NCBI GenBank assembly: GCA_011033025.1
Contig: WFMF01000356.1
Location: 119,330 to 183,329 of the forward strand
Direction: 5' to 3'
Origin: Beroe forskalii
Taxonomy: Eukaryota > Ctenophora > Nuda > Beroida > Beroidae
Length of the DNA: 64,000 bases
This document shows, piece after piece, positions 12,075-23,668 of this stretch (its first letter is position 1; each line of letters begins with the position of its first letter). The translations under genes and the position numbers were made by a program. The notes beneath the pieces were generated by a model. It saw only the letters and a program-made list of their open reading frames with translations. It was not told the DNA's origin and did no database searches.

Positions 12075-14340
12075 CGTGTTAGTGCTTTGTGCCAAACCCT
12101 TGACAGTTTTAATAAGTACTCTGTCCATTCTTATATAGTTATATCAATACTTCAAATCGAATCTCAAAACTTTGCTATTACGTTGCAATCAACATGTCAA
12201 GTAGGTAGTCTATTCTTATACCGATAAACTGTAGACTTTTTTGCGTCAGTAAATATAATTTCAAAACTCAACACGAATAATTTCCATGTCCTTCTATTTA
12301 CGTTATTTGTTACGGTATGACTTGAGGATTCCTTTGATAACAGCCCTGGAAGCATTCCATGAACTGGCGCTGAAGTATGAAGTATGGAGAGTATTAATTT
12401 ATACTCCCAGGGAGTATCAAATCTAATGGCAAGTTCACTGTATCTTCCCTTGTGCTAAATATGGGAAATATGCATTGCTGTTCCTTGTGGAATTGCGGAA
12501 ATGGAAGTGCTTATTATTATCGACGTCACTTTACCCGCTGGTTTCTAGGATTTCACCAAATAATGGATAGAATTGGTATGATGCTGTACACTGCTTCCTC
12601 GATTGATGGCGTGCTTCGGACCGAATAACTTATATATGCAGTCATATTTAGGTAGAATATTTTATTTTCCAAAAACCAAAAAGGATTTGGTTTTGTTGGT
12701 CCACGGTGGTTTTTAAGCGTTCTTTACTATAAAAACCCGTGTTACCTGGTATCACTAATAACATAATAGTTGCGTCAAAAACTCATGAAATTTCCTGAAA
12801 ACATAAAATCGGATCCCCTGAGAGTTTGACCGACAACCTATGCTCCCGTTTTCTCAAAATAGCTCTGCCTTTTCCTCTGTTTTATCGCGATTTTTGGCGT
12901 CGATACGATCCAAACAATCTCAATTATCTCAATCAAGCCTTGGTGTCAAATGCTTTTCGACCACATTTTTGCAAACTGCATTAAATTTGGTCCCTTTGCT
13001 GATTTGAGCATTTTACCTCGAATACATAACTACATGAATATGCGCATAAGGTTTTCAATTTAAATGTTTTAGTAGGGTTTCCATTGTGACGGAGCGATGC
13101 TGATAGCTTAATATTAGTTAGATATAATGGTATTTAAGTAGTATGCATTATGCATCTAGACAGAGGTTACTTTTTCTATGGTATTAAGTACTTACATAAT
13201 ATTATCATCACCCGATTCTGGAATGAAGCCAAGTATTGACAGTGAATATTAGAACATGAAATGCCAAGTAAATCAGGGGTGGAGTATGTTAGATACCTAC
13301 ATACTGCAGCTAACATCACCAATTAAGCAATTATCGGCTAATTGTTACGTCATTATCAAGCTTTAGAATGCTGAGGAAGTGAAACTGCTTCTCCTCGTCT
13401 CTGGAGTACTAATTACTGCTTTACTTCTCTTGACTTCCTGGCACACCAGGGTAAACTAATGATAATATGTAAAGCTATGTGCTGTATTACTGAAGTTGTA
13501 TGAAACTTCTAAATCCACAAGCAAGTGTAATATTATGTGTGTGTGTGTGAATCGTTGTAAGTGTATGTGTAGACATATACCGTATACAACACTCATAATG
13601 TACTCAGTATTGTGTACATGTTCCTATAATACTGGTCTGTGTATAATGTATACTGTATTCTGTTTTATTATGTAGAAGTGAACTTTTTGGCCTCATTAAT
13701 TTACTAATTTAGCCGGCCTTTTTCAACCGGCCAATTTAATCATTTTCGTTTAAAATTAAGGGATGATATGTAAAGGTGAGTTTTACGTCTTGTGAGTACT
13801 GAATCTCGCTAGATGATAACGTCCGAACAGTATGATCCTTATATTACTTTGTGAGGTTGTGAGAGCTGAGCTATATTAGATGTATAATGTAGGTACATTA
13901 CGCATCATTACACTGTGATCGATTAACACTAAAAACAGCCATTATTACAAGTCAGGACTTAGTGGACATCTAAACTTCTAAAGGACTCTGGTATATACAT
14001 AATGCATTATCACATTGTCGTTTAAGGTACACACGTACTTAGAGTCTAATATTTAGATCGTATTCAGCATAAATCATCCGTCATCCATCTTCTGATGGCC
14101 CCCATCACTTCATCCTTTACAAACTGAAACAATCATACGAGTCAATTGTCGAGTCATCTGATTCATGACTGAAGTTCAGTAAAAGAGTGTCCCCTGTTTT
14201 CTGTTATGAGTTAGTTCTGTAAAATTGTTATGTAGTTATGATGCATCATGTTCTTAGTACATAGTCGTATTACTGTTAGAACTGATTTACCTCAATGTAC
14301 TGAAACTATCGAACCAGTACACCCATCTAAAAAATTTCCT
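12075..14340. other. Intron sequence, nothing recognised
   Basis: AT-rich with a short (GT)n run near 13,533-13,548 and no supported ORF. It lies between the EVH1 exon and the first coiled-coil exon of the Ena/VASP gene. Confidence 0.5.
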
Positions 14341-14376
14341 TGGGTTGATACACCCATTAACAACTCTACAGCATAT

Positions 14377-14444
14377 CCTTGTGTTTCAGCTCCTGTTGAT
14401 ACACCCATTTAAAACATTTCCTTGTGTTTCAGCTCCTGTTGATA
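14377..14444 (+). repeat. Duplicated 3' splice site
   Basis: The 24-base stretch containing CCTTGTGTTTCAG plus the first exon bases CTCCTGTTGAT occurs twice, at 14,377-14,400 and 14,420-14,443. The downstream copy opens the coiled-coil exon. The upstream one is a decoy or alternative acceptor; reading from it would run CTCCTGTTGATACACCC and meet an in-frame stop before the real exon. Confidence 0.85.
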
Positions 14445-14587
14445 ACGGTGCAGCAGTGCGAGCGAGAGAGGAAGAGGACCGACAGAAAGCAGAGGAGGAG
14501 CAGAAAGCAGCGGCAGAGGAGGAGAGGAAAAGAGCAGAAGAGGAGCAGCAGCGATTAGCAGAGGAAGAAAGGAGAAGGGAGGAAGAG
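14433..14587 (+). CDS. ENAH/VASP-like: Ena/VASP exon: charged coiled-coil linker, part 1
   Basis: The two opening bases complete the codon left by the EVH1 exon (A-S junction). Then follow PVDNGAAVRAREEEDRQ and a long E/K/R/Q/A-rich helix (KAEEEQKAAAEEERKRAEEE and onward) ending EEE. Mena-type Ena/VASP proteins carry a comparable LERER-like charged insert between EVH1 and the proline-rich core; here the repeat is AEEEQ/AEEER. The length is 155 nt, phase 1 to 0. The donor AG-GTTAGG is weak but usable. Assignment to the gene rests on order, strand and reading-phase match. Confidence 0.85.
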
Positions 14588-14967
14588 GTTAGGATACCCA
14601 CATTCTATCAGTTTATAAGGAACTTAATGAACTTGTAGGCTGAAAGCTTCTAAATCTTCTGCGGTTTTGAGCATAAAAGATTCTCAATCAATTGTCAACT
14701 TCATGATTTTTCGTGCTAATTTTTGATAGTATAGGGTTTTGCAGTTTTTGTATTGTGAACTGATCCGCCCAATTTAATGTTTCAAATTAAGTCACCATGT
14801 TTGGGTTTTGGGAGTCGCACATTTGCCGTTTATGCGTATCTCTGGTGCCTGTTTGAAAACAAATCAGCCACCACTTGACTAAATCACATTAATAATACGC
14901 TTTGGTTGGAAATAACTGTAAGCAAGTAAACTTGTGGTGTTGAATTACTGAGTTACATTTCACACAG

Positions 14968-15034
14968 GAACGTAAAAGAAAGGAAGAAGAAGCAAGAGAT
15001 TGCAGCAGAGCGCGCTCAAGAGGAGGAAAGACAG
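14968..15034 (+). CDS. ENAH/VASP-like: Ena/VASP exon: charged coiled-coil linker, part 2 (one-base frame break)
   Basis: Between CACACAG and CAG-GTTTAT the exon is 67 nt, whereas the flanking phases (0 before, 0 after) require a multiple of three. The first ten codons read ERKRKEEEAR in phase 0. The remainder reads IAAERAQEEERQ only after skipping one base near 14,998. Both halves are typical charged helix, so one extra base is present, either a sequencing or assembly error or a true frameshift in this copy. Confidence 0.75.
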
Positions 15035-16249
15035 GTTTATTAATAGACACGTTCAGATTTCCTTACTTTTTAACAATTTTCTATGACGTTATCATATTCA
15101 TACAGTTTACTTGAGATTTAAGTAGTGCAGTGCCTACTTGAATAACGTTATGTAAGGGATGATGTCAGAAGGTTATTTAAGTGTAGGGACCCTGCCTAAC
15201 ATTGTGCTCTATATTAGATCATTTCATTGTGGTGGTTATATGCCCAGATCAAGCTATCCTGCTAAATCGAGCCATGCAAACAGATGATTCGCCCATGTGA
15301 CCCGTTTTCTTTCAACATTTACACTAATTTCTTCCTAATTTGATGACATATACGTAAGGCGCGGTGACATGGCAATCTACAAATGACCCTTAAAAATGCG
15401 CGTGAATGCGCGCGTCGCAAAATTTCCAAAACAAGACTCAAATTTGAAATTGAATTTAGTAAAAAACGGCATGAAATTTGGCGCTTGGCTAATCATAATA
15501 TCATCATGATAACAAATCAACAAGACAGGAACATATTTTCTACTCGTTCGGGTGATGTAAAGTATCAACTGTGAGCTGTTACTTGGGTCTTTGAATCTTT
15601 AACTCCGTTGGAAAGCTGTCATGGTAGCAACGTTACAATTAAATTAGCCATGGTAACTCGAACCCCTTGTAATTCTCACACGAATCATATTCGACATGAT
15701 TATTGTTGTACAAAGTGTGTGATAGCGCGGATGTTACGTAGAGCAATGCGTGTAATGTGGTAGTTATTAAGAGTTTGATTGAGAAACTTATTCAAGAATT
15801 TTAATGAAATTTGTCTTATGAGAATTGAGCTGCCTTAGTGCCTTGGAAACTTTATTTCGGAGCAGGAATAATTTAGCACTACATTTAACTCCTACTCAGC
15901 TGAATCTAATAAGGGGAGGGGGAGGCAATAACGATTTTTGAGGAAAAGGCTACATTACAACTATTGGGGAGTAGGGACCCTCTCAGCTCAATTGATAAAA
16001 AATATCACTTTATACCCGAAATATTTTTGATAATTCTTGCTTATCCTCTCCTATGGGAAGCTTGTACTGTGCATACACCTGAAAATTTGAACTTATATGG
16101 GTTAATATGAACTTATGGCCGATGGCGGGTAAAATACAAAATTCTACTAAAAACTGCGACAGGATATGTTATAATCGAGTAACATTCTCATGTCTGCAAT
16201 CTCAATCAAAGAAAATAGATATCATTTATTCATCCACAAATAACTGATG
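15035..16249. other. Start of the ~14 kb intron that hosts the receptor gene
   Basis: No exon recognised. Two overlapping 63-codon ORFs on opposite strands at about 15,380-15,570 have no protein-like features and are not called. Confidence 0.5.
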
Positions 16250-16520
16250 CAACTTTCATCCCCTGCCCCTCCATCGCCCGCCTTGCGTACATGGAATTTA
16301 AAGATACCAACCCCTGTACGCTCATCCCCCTCCCCCGGAGAAATGAGTGATTGCTATTATTGCCACCTCATCATCAAAGCTGGTGAGGCTGAGCGGCCTC
16401 TTTATCCGTATGTGATATGATGAAGTTGAGAATATCAGAGTATGTTGTCCCTTACACACTGAATCACTCTACTGATAATGATCAGAGTATGTTGTCCCTT
16501 ACACACTGAATCACTGTACT
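16250..16520. repeat. Fragment of the 2-kb dispersed/tandem repeat family, with a 48-bp duplication
   Basis: CCTGCCCCTCCATC, then a CCAACCCCTGTACGCTCATC block and a GCGGCCTCTTTATCCGTATG block match the 2-kb repeat units at 25.2, 48.9 and 50.8 kb. At its end the phrase ATCAGAGTATGTTGTCCCTT occurs twice (about 16,433 and 16,481). Confidence 0.8.
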
Positions 16521-17009
16521 GACAATCTGACACAGTCCTATGAAATCTGCCGTGGCGCAAGTAAATCGCTCCTTTGCTTTCAATGGCACTTCAAGACCTA
16601 CAATGATGTAGTAAGAGGGTGTTAAACAGTCATGGAACTCTATTATTCCAGTGGCATGACTTTAATAATCAAGTTGTAGTTATATTGCATAGTTTTCGTT
16701 GACGTAGTGAGACGTAACCTCTCGCATGGTACCTATAAGACTAAAACAGGTTTATCTGCCATGTAAACTTTATTTTCAAATAAATCATTAATTAATCTTT
16801 AGGTTGCTAACTTAATTCACAGGAGAAGACTATACTATAAGCTTTGTACTAATTAAAGAATCAGATATTGTTTGCTGAAAATTGGGCTATATGGTACTCT
16901 GGGACAGGACTCTTGAGTGAACTTTTCAATTCTGGTGAAGCCACAACACTGATCATAAAGTAACACTAGATGGCAAGACGTTCGAAATTCGAGCTGCCTG
17001 ACTCTCCAG

Positions 17010-17735
17010 GCAGCTGACAAGCATCCCTGCTCCCCCAGAGACCTCGAACACCGCACCATCCCAGCAGACTACAACTTCTCCTACAACTAGGAGTGCCTCA
17101 TGCTCTGGGACTCCGGCTACTCAGAACAGACCAGAAGATCCTTCCTGTGGGGAACTGCCTCCAATGCTTCTGCAATGGTGGACTGCAACGACTGGGTCAT
17201 GGATGGCAACGTCAAGTCCTCTCCTAACCTCTTAAAACAGCTCTTCACCATCCATGGGCTCTTCCCCGACACCCTTCGGCCTTCATCTCCTTCTTTTCTA
17301 CGGACTTCTTCCTGGGAAGACCACCACCCTCTAGTCTCCACAGAAACCTTTTCGAAGAAGTCGACACCTGGGCTCCCTATCAACCCTCCTCCATCTCAGG
17401 GACTACGAGCTGGCAATCCACGACGCTGTTACTTGCAACTTCCACTTCAAACAGTCCCTCTTCAAGCATCTTCGTCAGCACGATGCTTCTTTGTGTCTCC
17501 TTCCACGCTCCTCCAACATTGCAGAAAGCAAAGCTGTCATGCACCAACGCCACTCTCTGGAAGTTCCGACGCCCTGAAAGCAGAGCAGGCACTCACAGAC
17601 CTCAAGCTCACCAGGAGACAGCTGCGTCAACCACCTGGACCCAGAGCCGCCAAGAGGGTCAGATACTATCAGAGGCTGCAGAAAATTGTTAAGGACTTTG
17701 ATTCTTACGCTGATGTTGGGGGCCAACCCCCATAA
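17010..17735 (+). pseudogene. MULE (Mutator-like, FLYWCH-MULE type) transposase pseudogene
   Basis: Conserved MULE segments appear in order but in different frames. First an IPADYNF segment, then LMLWDSGYSEQTRRSFLWGT. Next comes NDWVMDGNVKSSPNLLKQLF plus TIHGL, which includes the first catalytic-region Asp in the DG motif. A segment FYGLLPGKTTTL is followed after a stop/frame change by HRNLFEEVDTW. Then DYELAIHDAVTCNFHFKQSL and a C-terminal EQALTDLKL segment. At least three frame changes and an internal stop show it is dead. It is more GC-rich than its surroundings, suggesting recent arrival. No terminal inverted repeats were found. The 211-codon ORF starting at 17,100 is only one of the mixed frames. 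Confidence 0.82.
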
Positions 17736-17909
17736 ACCCCCGGTGGATATCGAAAAATGGCAAATGGGGGTTTAATTTTCGGCCCCCCCCCCTGATGTTT
17801 TGTTGTATTTGAGTTCTAATATTATTATACATTATCTTTGACAAACATGCTGATTATTACAGTACTTTGTTCTATAAACATTGATTACCTCATTAACTCT
17901 GTGTCATAT

Positions 17910-18065
17910 TCGGACGAATGTCCGTGTCAGACAAGTGAAAGGCTCCTTCCAATATCTTCGAATAAAGTGTTATGGGATTTTCGGACACATGTCCACAAAA
18001 TTTCGTACTGAGTTTCAGATAATTGTCCGTGTCGGACAAATGTCCGTGACGGACAAATGTCCGAC
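17910..18065. repeat. Cluster of (C)GGACAAATGTCCG palindromes
   Basis: Inverted and direct copies of TCGGACA-n-TGTCCG recur (about 17,910, 17,982, 18,024-18,063), giving several short hairpins in about 150 bp. Probably a small foldback element. Confidence 0.6.
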
Positions 18066-18823
18066 TACCCTTTTGTAACTCCTGACAATGTATGTTAATA
18101 AGGTCTGAAATCCCAAGTATTTATATTCCTTTGTCTTCCCCAGTTCACTGTGATGCAGAGAAATAAGAAAATTCCTCATTTTTCCTCATACCAAATAGCT
18201 CCTTGACCGTCCAGTGCCCACTTTCCAATCAATACCCAATAGTTACATGGCAGCCCCCTAACCAATTGAACCAATCCAGTAGCATGAAGACACCCAACAC
18301 GGATTATATTCTCATTTCTGATCATTCTAAGATTCTTCAACCCTGCATGGTACATAGGAAATGATCTTCATTTCAGCAAAATAAAAGTATACATAACATA
18401 CAAGCAGCAATTGCAATTACACATTGGTCATGATAGAAATTTACTCAGTAACTCAGAAAAGGAGCAGGTCTATTTTTGTCCTCAAAATATAGAGTAGAGG
18501 GGAAGTTATTCAAACAATTTTATTAAAGCGAAAAATTCGACGCAGTTCATTTTCTTAAAAAGAGAGCAATTATTCATTCATATCATTCCACAAAAATTTA
18601 AGTCCCTTTCGCAAAATCGGTCAGGTTGTCACATCATTGATGTGATATACTTTTTAATCTCCATTCCTGCATTAGTTTCCGGTTGGATACTTTCTTGTAA
18701 TCTTTTTCCACTTCCCTGGGAAGAAAGGCTTGATTACTAACAATTTTCAGCTAATCTGATGAAAAATATGACTTTGTTTCAATTAAACATTGAGCAACAA
18801 AACAAAAAGAAAGAAATACTCAC
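18066..18823. other. Region downstream of the receptor's large exon
   Basis: AT-rich. It should hold the receptor's next intron and possibly its last exon on the minus strand, but I could not identify an acceptor and terminal exon with confidence. Confidence 0.4.
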
Positions 18824-21800
18824 AGGCTCACAATCAATACAAGCTTTGCCATCCCGAGCTGGGTCCTTGACGTGGGAAGCTGGCTCTTCAATCGCTGTCA
18901 GGTTGAAAGTGTTAGCTATGATGTCTCCGATGATGTCTGGCTGCTCGTCTTCTGCCGATAACTCTGTTGTGATCACTCCCCGGACTTCAAGGAAGAGCAG
19001 ATTACATGCCCTAGAAAAAGCATCTTTGAAATTGCCTGCTAATTTGGCATAAACCTCGTCGTAGAATACTGGGTTGAGAACCGAATTAATTGGCAGAATA
19101 ACAACAGAAATTTCCGAGTACCAATCTGTTGCATCCACGATTTCAAAGGAATGTAAGACACAGATTACGATGAATGGACACCAGCAGAAGAAATCAGTTG
19201 CGATCATGATTTGTATTTTCCTCTGTGTTTTTTGGTTTCTTCGGGCAAACCTATCCCCAACATTTGCACTGATTTCCTTTGTAATCGTTGCAATTGAGAA
19301 GTAACAGATAGCAATCACCAACAAACAAAGGAGGTATATACCTTGCACGCACCAAACGAAGAATCTTTGAGGATCTTTAGAAGTCACGAAATACTTGAAG
19401 AAGCAAGCATTATTGCCATAGAAATCAACAGTTTTAACTTGACCCGACATTCCGGCATAGTCTTTGGAGAACATTTCACTTATCAAATTCCTAATAAGAT
19501 CCCAACTTAGAAGACTTGTTTTCATACGACCATTATATGTGTCCAGTATAGCGAAATGCTTGGCTTTATCGGGGAAACCGATGAATAGTTTAAGCTCTGG
19601 GTTGTAACTCAGTCCATTGATGAAGAAATCTTCGAAATAGTTGGAAATAGGCACTATGGCAAGGAGGAAAGACGTGCAAAGAACCACGAAACACACCGCA
19701 GAAATCCTGACTGCATGGACATAAGTTACTGCCGGGGAAGAGGGCCCAAGGAGGCTGTTTATTTCCCGAAACCTCATTAGACTCATTAATGTCATCGAGA
19801 ACATTGATAAGAAGCTACCTGACGTGCTTATTACTCCCAAAAAGGAACAAACTTTTCCGGACCTCCAGCTTGCTTGCTTTGTACAAAACTCATCACCATA
19901 GAGGAAATCATAGGTAGAAACGAAGAGAAGATACAACCCAATCAAGAAATCACCAGAACTAATGAGTAGAACCCAAGCCTTGTTATTCAGTGATCGAATG
20001 TTCTCACATTTTGGAATCTTTATAATGCATCTAGAGATATTAGTGAGATTGAACAGGACTGCTAAAATGCCATACACCCCAGACACAATCTTCAGAAACG
20101 AACCATCAAGTATTTGTTTAGAGCATGCTTCATTGCATTCATCAGAAAAATCTAAACAGTGGAAAGTCCCATCACATTTATGTGGCTTCGGTATCAAATG
20201 TATTTTATTTGCACATTGAAAATGATTGCTACATTGGATTTCGTCTGCGAAATCGCCACAGTCGTCTACAAGGTCACAAACCTTAGAGTATGGAATGCAT
20301 TTCCTGGACTTCTCACAAACGAAGAAATCATTGCGGTAAGATTTATGTGATCTTATCAAATATGCAAGATACGGGTCCCCTGTGGAATCACGAGCATAGG
20401 TTCCTACGAAAGACTGAGGAAATTGGTCTCGACATATGTTGGCCTTCGGTCTCTCACTGAGTGGACATTTCGAATTTATACAAGAATCTGTGCAGCTCAT
20501 GAAAACATATGTTTCCCCATACATGTTATCACAGTCTTGTTTCTTTCGAGGCAATCGCAGCAATGGCCGATTGGAACCAGTTATACCCACTATTGTATGT
20601 TTTGGGTGCCGGAAAGGAGGTTGTAACAGGCAGGAATCCTTCTTAAGAAACTCAAGACTTTTCATTCCTGGCAGGCAATAAAGTACAGACTTTGTTGTTT
20701 TCTGATGAACTTTGTAGGAATGCACGGACGTGAAGATCTCTGGAAAGCCCCTTGACACCTTGCAGACGCTGTTTTCAGATCCACAGCTCTCTACACCATC
20801 ACACAAACTCTCAAAATCTACGAAGTGGACACTGCTCATCCTACACAGAAACACATCTCTACACTTGGTGTTGTTATCATCGTTAACAAAACGTTTAGTG
20901 ATACCATAACCGCAAGTTGGCCACACAGATCCATCTTCATCCTTTCCATCCAAGCAGTCCACTTCGCTATCACCGAGCCAAGAAACTGCCAGTGGCATTA
21001 ACTGATTTTCTGGGTGCCCTTTCCTGAAACACTGGTTTTTGGTCAGCTGGAGACACATGGGGTCCGTCTCATCACTTCCATCTGGACAGTCCTCGAACCC
21101 ATCGCAGAACCTGTGCTTGTGAATGAAGCATCCTCCTAAGGTCGTGAGGCACAAGTTCTCCATGTTGTCATCACATAATTGGCTCTTCCCTGCGCATACC
21201 ATCAGTTTTGACACCGTCGAGGGATAGTTGTTGATATTACACCTCACTCCAGCCCTTGATACATCAGAACAGTTAGTCTGATCCATGTAATCCGCACATT
21301 CTAGCGAAAACTTACCTACAGTCATGTCAATGATTGAACACCTGGTGAAATTGTAAAGCTTAATCCTCGTAGCCTTGCTGACTCCTACGTTATAGACTCC
21401 TAAGTTATAGAAGTAAGTCAAGCAGCTATCTTGGGTGCTGTTTCTTGATACTTGGCAGTTGTCCTCTTCCAAATCCTCACCAATACAGGAAGATACACCA
21501 TCACAAACGTTGTATGACGGCAGGTACCAATTTGTAGGGAAGGGGCGCCTAATTTTGCAGTACAATCCATATAAATACCCGTTGCATTCGGCCTCATCCT
21601 CGCAGTCCATCAGAAAAGTGTCACAGACTCCATTGCAGAGTTTATCCTTGGTGATCATCCTTCCAGTTCTCAATATCACATTAGTATTTCTATCTTCATC
21701 CAGATCCGTGCACTCTGATTCATCAATGCCAGTGTTGCTGCATTCAAATATTCCATTGCAGAACAATTGGGATAAGTCACTGCCTTGCATTTTGTACTGT

Positions 21801-22043
21801 TCAAAGGAACAGATGAAGTCCCCGCAAAGGAGGCCATCCCACAGCAGGGGCCCATGCCGGTTCAATCCACAGAACTGATAGAATTTAGGATCATCTGGGC
21901 AGATGGTACTGAGATGATTATCATAAAATTTGTTAGAGTTGAAGCATTTGAAGAAGGTTTTGGTTTTGTTTTTTCATGGCATATGTATTTTAGAAATCCA
22001 TTCCATTCTCTGAGATTGCATATAAATTCGTCGATCATATTTA
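18824..22043 (-). CDS. LDLa-domain seven-transmembrane receptor (GRL101/relaxin-receptor-like), main exon
   Basis: Numbering from the TTG at 21,865, the ectodomain has several Cys-rich LDL-receptor class A-type modules: CNGIFECSNTGIDESEC (36-52), CDGFEDCPDGSDETDPMC (254-271), CDGVESCGSENSVC (355-368), KVCDLVDDCGDFADEIQC (528-545) and KCDGTFHCLDFSDEC (563-577). Seven helices follow at about 588-610, 630-650, 672-697, 717-740, 835-860, 884-906 and 914-936, the last with NPVFY. MRF takes the DRY position. No leucine-rich repeats are seen, unlike GRL101 or RXFP proteins. Ligand unknown; it should act at the plasma membrane through G proteins. The 5' edge is placed at an acceptor (TTTTCAG) at 22,044, in phase with exon 1. 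The 3' edge is the donor CCT-GTGAGT; the 14 further codons to a stop are probably intron. A one-base shortfall in a poly-T run near 21,975, relative to copy B, breaks the frame before residue 1. Confidence 0.88.
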
Positions 22044-22207
22044 CTGAAAATTTTTTGAATTTATTGCATGTGTAATGTACATTGTGTAGTGACTAGTATT
22101 AATGGCTGAAATAAGTGGAAAGATAAATCTAAAATAATCGAATTGGAGAAATGAAAGATCACTGTTTGTGCAGGCGCACACAATAAAGGGGGCCTGAGGG
22201 TATGAGG

Positions 22208-22715
22208 TCGATTTTCAGTTATTTGTTGTTCCTGATAGAGCTGAACGCCAGCTAAAAGTAGGTTTTTACCCTATGAAAGTATGAAAAACGATTGTTCCTA
22301 GTCAAAGTTATGAATTTTTCGAATCACGCATTCACCCGAAATTACAGTGCGCATGCAAACCTCTTACGCAATTTGCCAAAAATAGGTAAACTTTAAATAG
22401 GTAAACTTTAAAATGTTTCTTCTACAGTTTTTGAGAAAAACCCTTGAAACTTGGTGTTATGTTCTAGGGCATAAAAATATACAACAAAACTTTTGATCTA
22501 GCCTATTTTTGATTTAGGCCTCAGACGTAGAAATATGGCTTTTTGACATTTGAAAATCGTCATTTTTGACTTTTTTGGGACAATTTTCACTTATGAGGCC
22601 TAAATCGAAAATCGGCGGCATTAAAAGTTTTGTTTTATGCCCTAGAACAAAACTACCCTAGAACATAACAACAAAGTTTCAGCTCTATCAGGAACAATGA
22701 AAAAACGAAAATCGA
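22208..22715. repeat. Foldback element in receptor intron 1
   Basis: Left arm TCGATTTTC ... GTTGTTCCTGATAGAGCTGA and right arm TCAGCTCTATCAGGAACAA ... GAAAATCGA are inverted. Inner arms share TTATGTTCTAGGGCATAAAA and GATTTAGGCCTCA and their complements, meeting near 22,550. Copy B has the same element at 42,350-42,842. Confidence 0.8.
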
Positions 22716-23190
22716 AGGCTAAGCCGGTCTAGTCCCGCCGTGCAGATTATTATCAGTATTCAGTTCTATGTGAGTGCTTTCTGATGCATTGTTGACTGCT
22801 GCGTTGTAGCGTTTGAAAGATGTGTCTTTCATTTGCGACCAGAAGATAGAGAACGGGTATTGCTGGCATTGTGGAGGCTTCAGGCTATTTCCAATTTGTG
22901 GTAGAGGTCGCCAGGTTGGTGTATTTAAATCAATTCAGAGTTGATGGCGATAATTCTTAACGGAAAAATGTGAGAGCAATTTAATAAGATAATCCAAAAG
23001 CAAAATCAAATTAAGTCGAATTTTGGCATAGCACATCATTTACGAGGTTTGGGTAGGAATTTGCAAACAGCAACACATAGCGCTGGGCCTGCTAGTTATC
23101 TAGTAATCATAATATTTAAGTATGTTAATTAACCATTTTACAACTCCTAGGGTCATATTAACCCGCTATTATTATTATTATTATTATTAT
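22716..23190. other. Remainder of receptor intron 1
   Basis: No gene. Ends in a (TTA)n microsatellite at 23,165-23,193 that abuts the branched hairpin element. Copy B carries an extra ~1 kb of insertions here. Confidence 0.5.
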
Positions 23191-23279
23191 TAATCGCTCG
23201 TTAAATCCTCGACCTTCGGTCTCGGATTTAACTCCAATTATCATCTCGGGCTTCGCCCTCGATGATAATTTAGCGATTA
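23191..23279. mobile_element. 89-bp branched (three-way junction) inverted-repeat element
   Basis: A terminal stem TTAATCGCT/AGCGATTAA encloses two separate hairpins: GTTAAATCC...GGATTTAAC, with inner ACC-TTC-GGT, and TTATCATC...GATGATAA, with inner GGGC-TTC-GCCC. The layout is a stem with two side arms rather than one linear hairpin. It lies in the intron just after receptor exon 1. In copy B it is cut by the LINE insertion. Confidence 0.8.
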
Positions 23280-23314
23280 ACCCCCTGAACCTCGATGATA
23301 AAGACTATAGTTAC

Positions 23315-23624
23315 CTGGGTTGAAAGTATCATTTTGATATTTTGGTGGGGTGCCAATATCCTTTGATCTTCTTGTCCTTCCACCAGGGAAGTGATTACTC
23401 ATCTCATCCAATCCAGCATGCGAATACTCAGCCTGTTGTTGAGCTGCAACCCTCCTCATCTCATCCAATCCAGCATGCGAATACTCAGCCTGTTGTTGAG
23501 CTGCAACCTTCTTCAGTGAGCTATCGGGTTTATTAACGCTCTTAGATTGGACAAAACAACTCAAGAGTTCAAGGAAGATGACCAGCTGTCTCATTCCAGG
23601 ACCTCTAGCCATTGTGGGATCCAC
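23315..23624 (-). CDS. Receptor exon 1: signal peptide and tandem 19-aa repeat
   Basis: Opens MDPTMARGPGMRQ followed by a hydrophobic core LVIFLELLSCFV, a good signal peptide with likely cleavage near QSKS. Two near-identical 19-residue units begin with VAAQQQAEYSHAGLDEM (residues 40-56 and 59-75). They are bounded by basic pairs KK and RR, and then comes RTRRSK, a furin-like site. The exon ends CCA-G with donor GTAACT at 23,314. Its phase 1 matches the acceptor of the large exon at 22,043, giving a 1.27 kb intron. Alternatively it is an independent secreted peptide precursor reading on to a stop at 23,277; the good donor and phase match favour exon 1. Confidence 0.68.
23400..23508. repeat. 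57-bp tandem duplication within receptor exon 1
   Basis: CATCTCATCCAATCCAGCAT starts at 23,400 and 23,457. The two units are almost identical, so the 19-residue repeat is recent and in frame. Confidence 0.92.
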
Positions 23625-23660
23625 ATCCTATACTAGTGCCTGTCAAGAAGGGGGCATTAG

Positions 23661-23668
23661 TTTTTATA
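23661..23668 (-). promoter_or_regulatory. Candidate TATA box of the receptor gene
   Basis: On the minus strand GGTATAAAAA lies 37-44 bp before the first ATG of exon 1, which would put the start site about 12 nt upstream of the ATG. In copy B the LINE ends exactly inside this motif, leaving only TTATACC. Confidence 0.55.

Noticed and set aside
17100-17735. 211-codon ORF as a novel intact protein
   Set aside because: Its frame is stitched from different parts of a MULE transposase; conserved blocks continue in the other frames.
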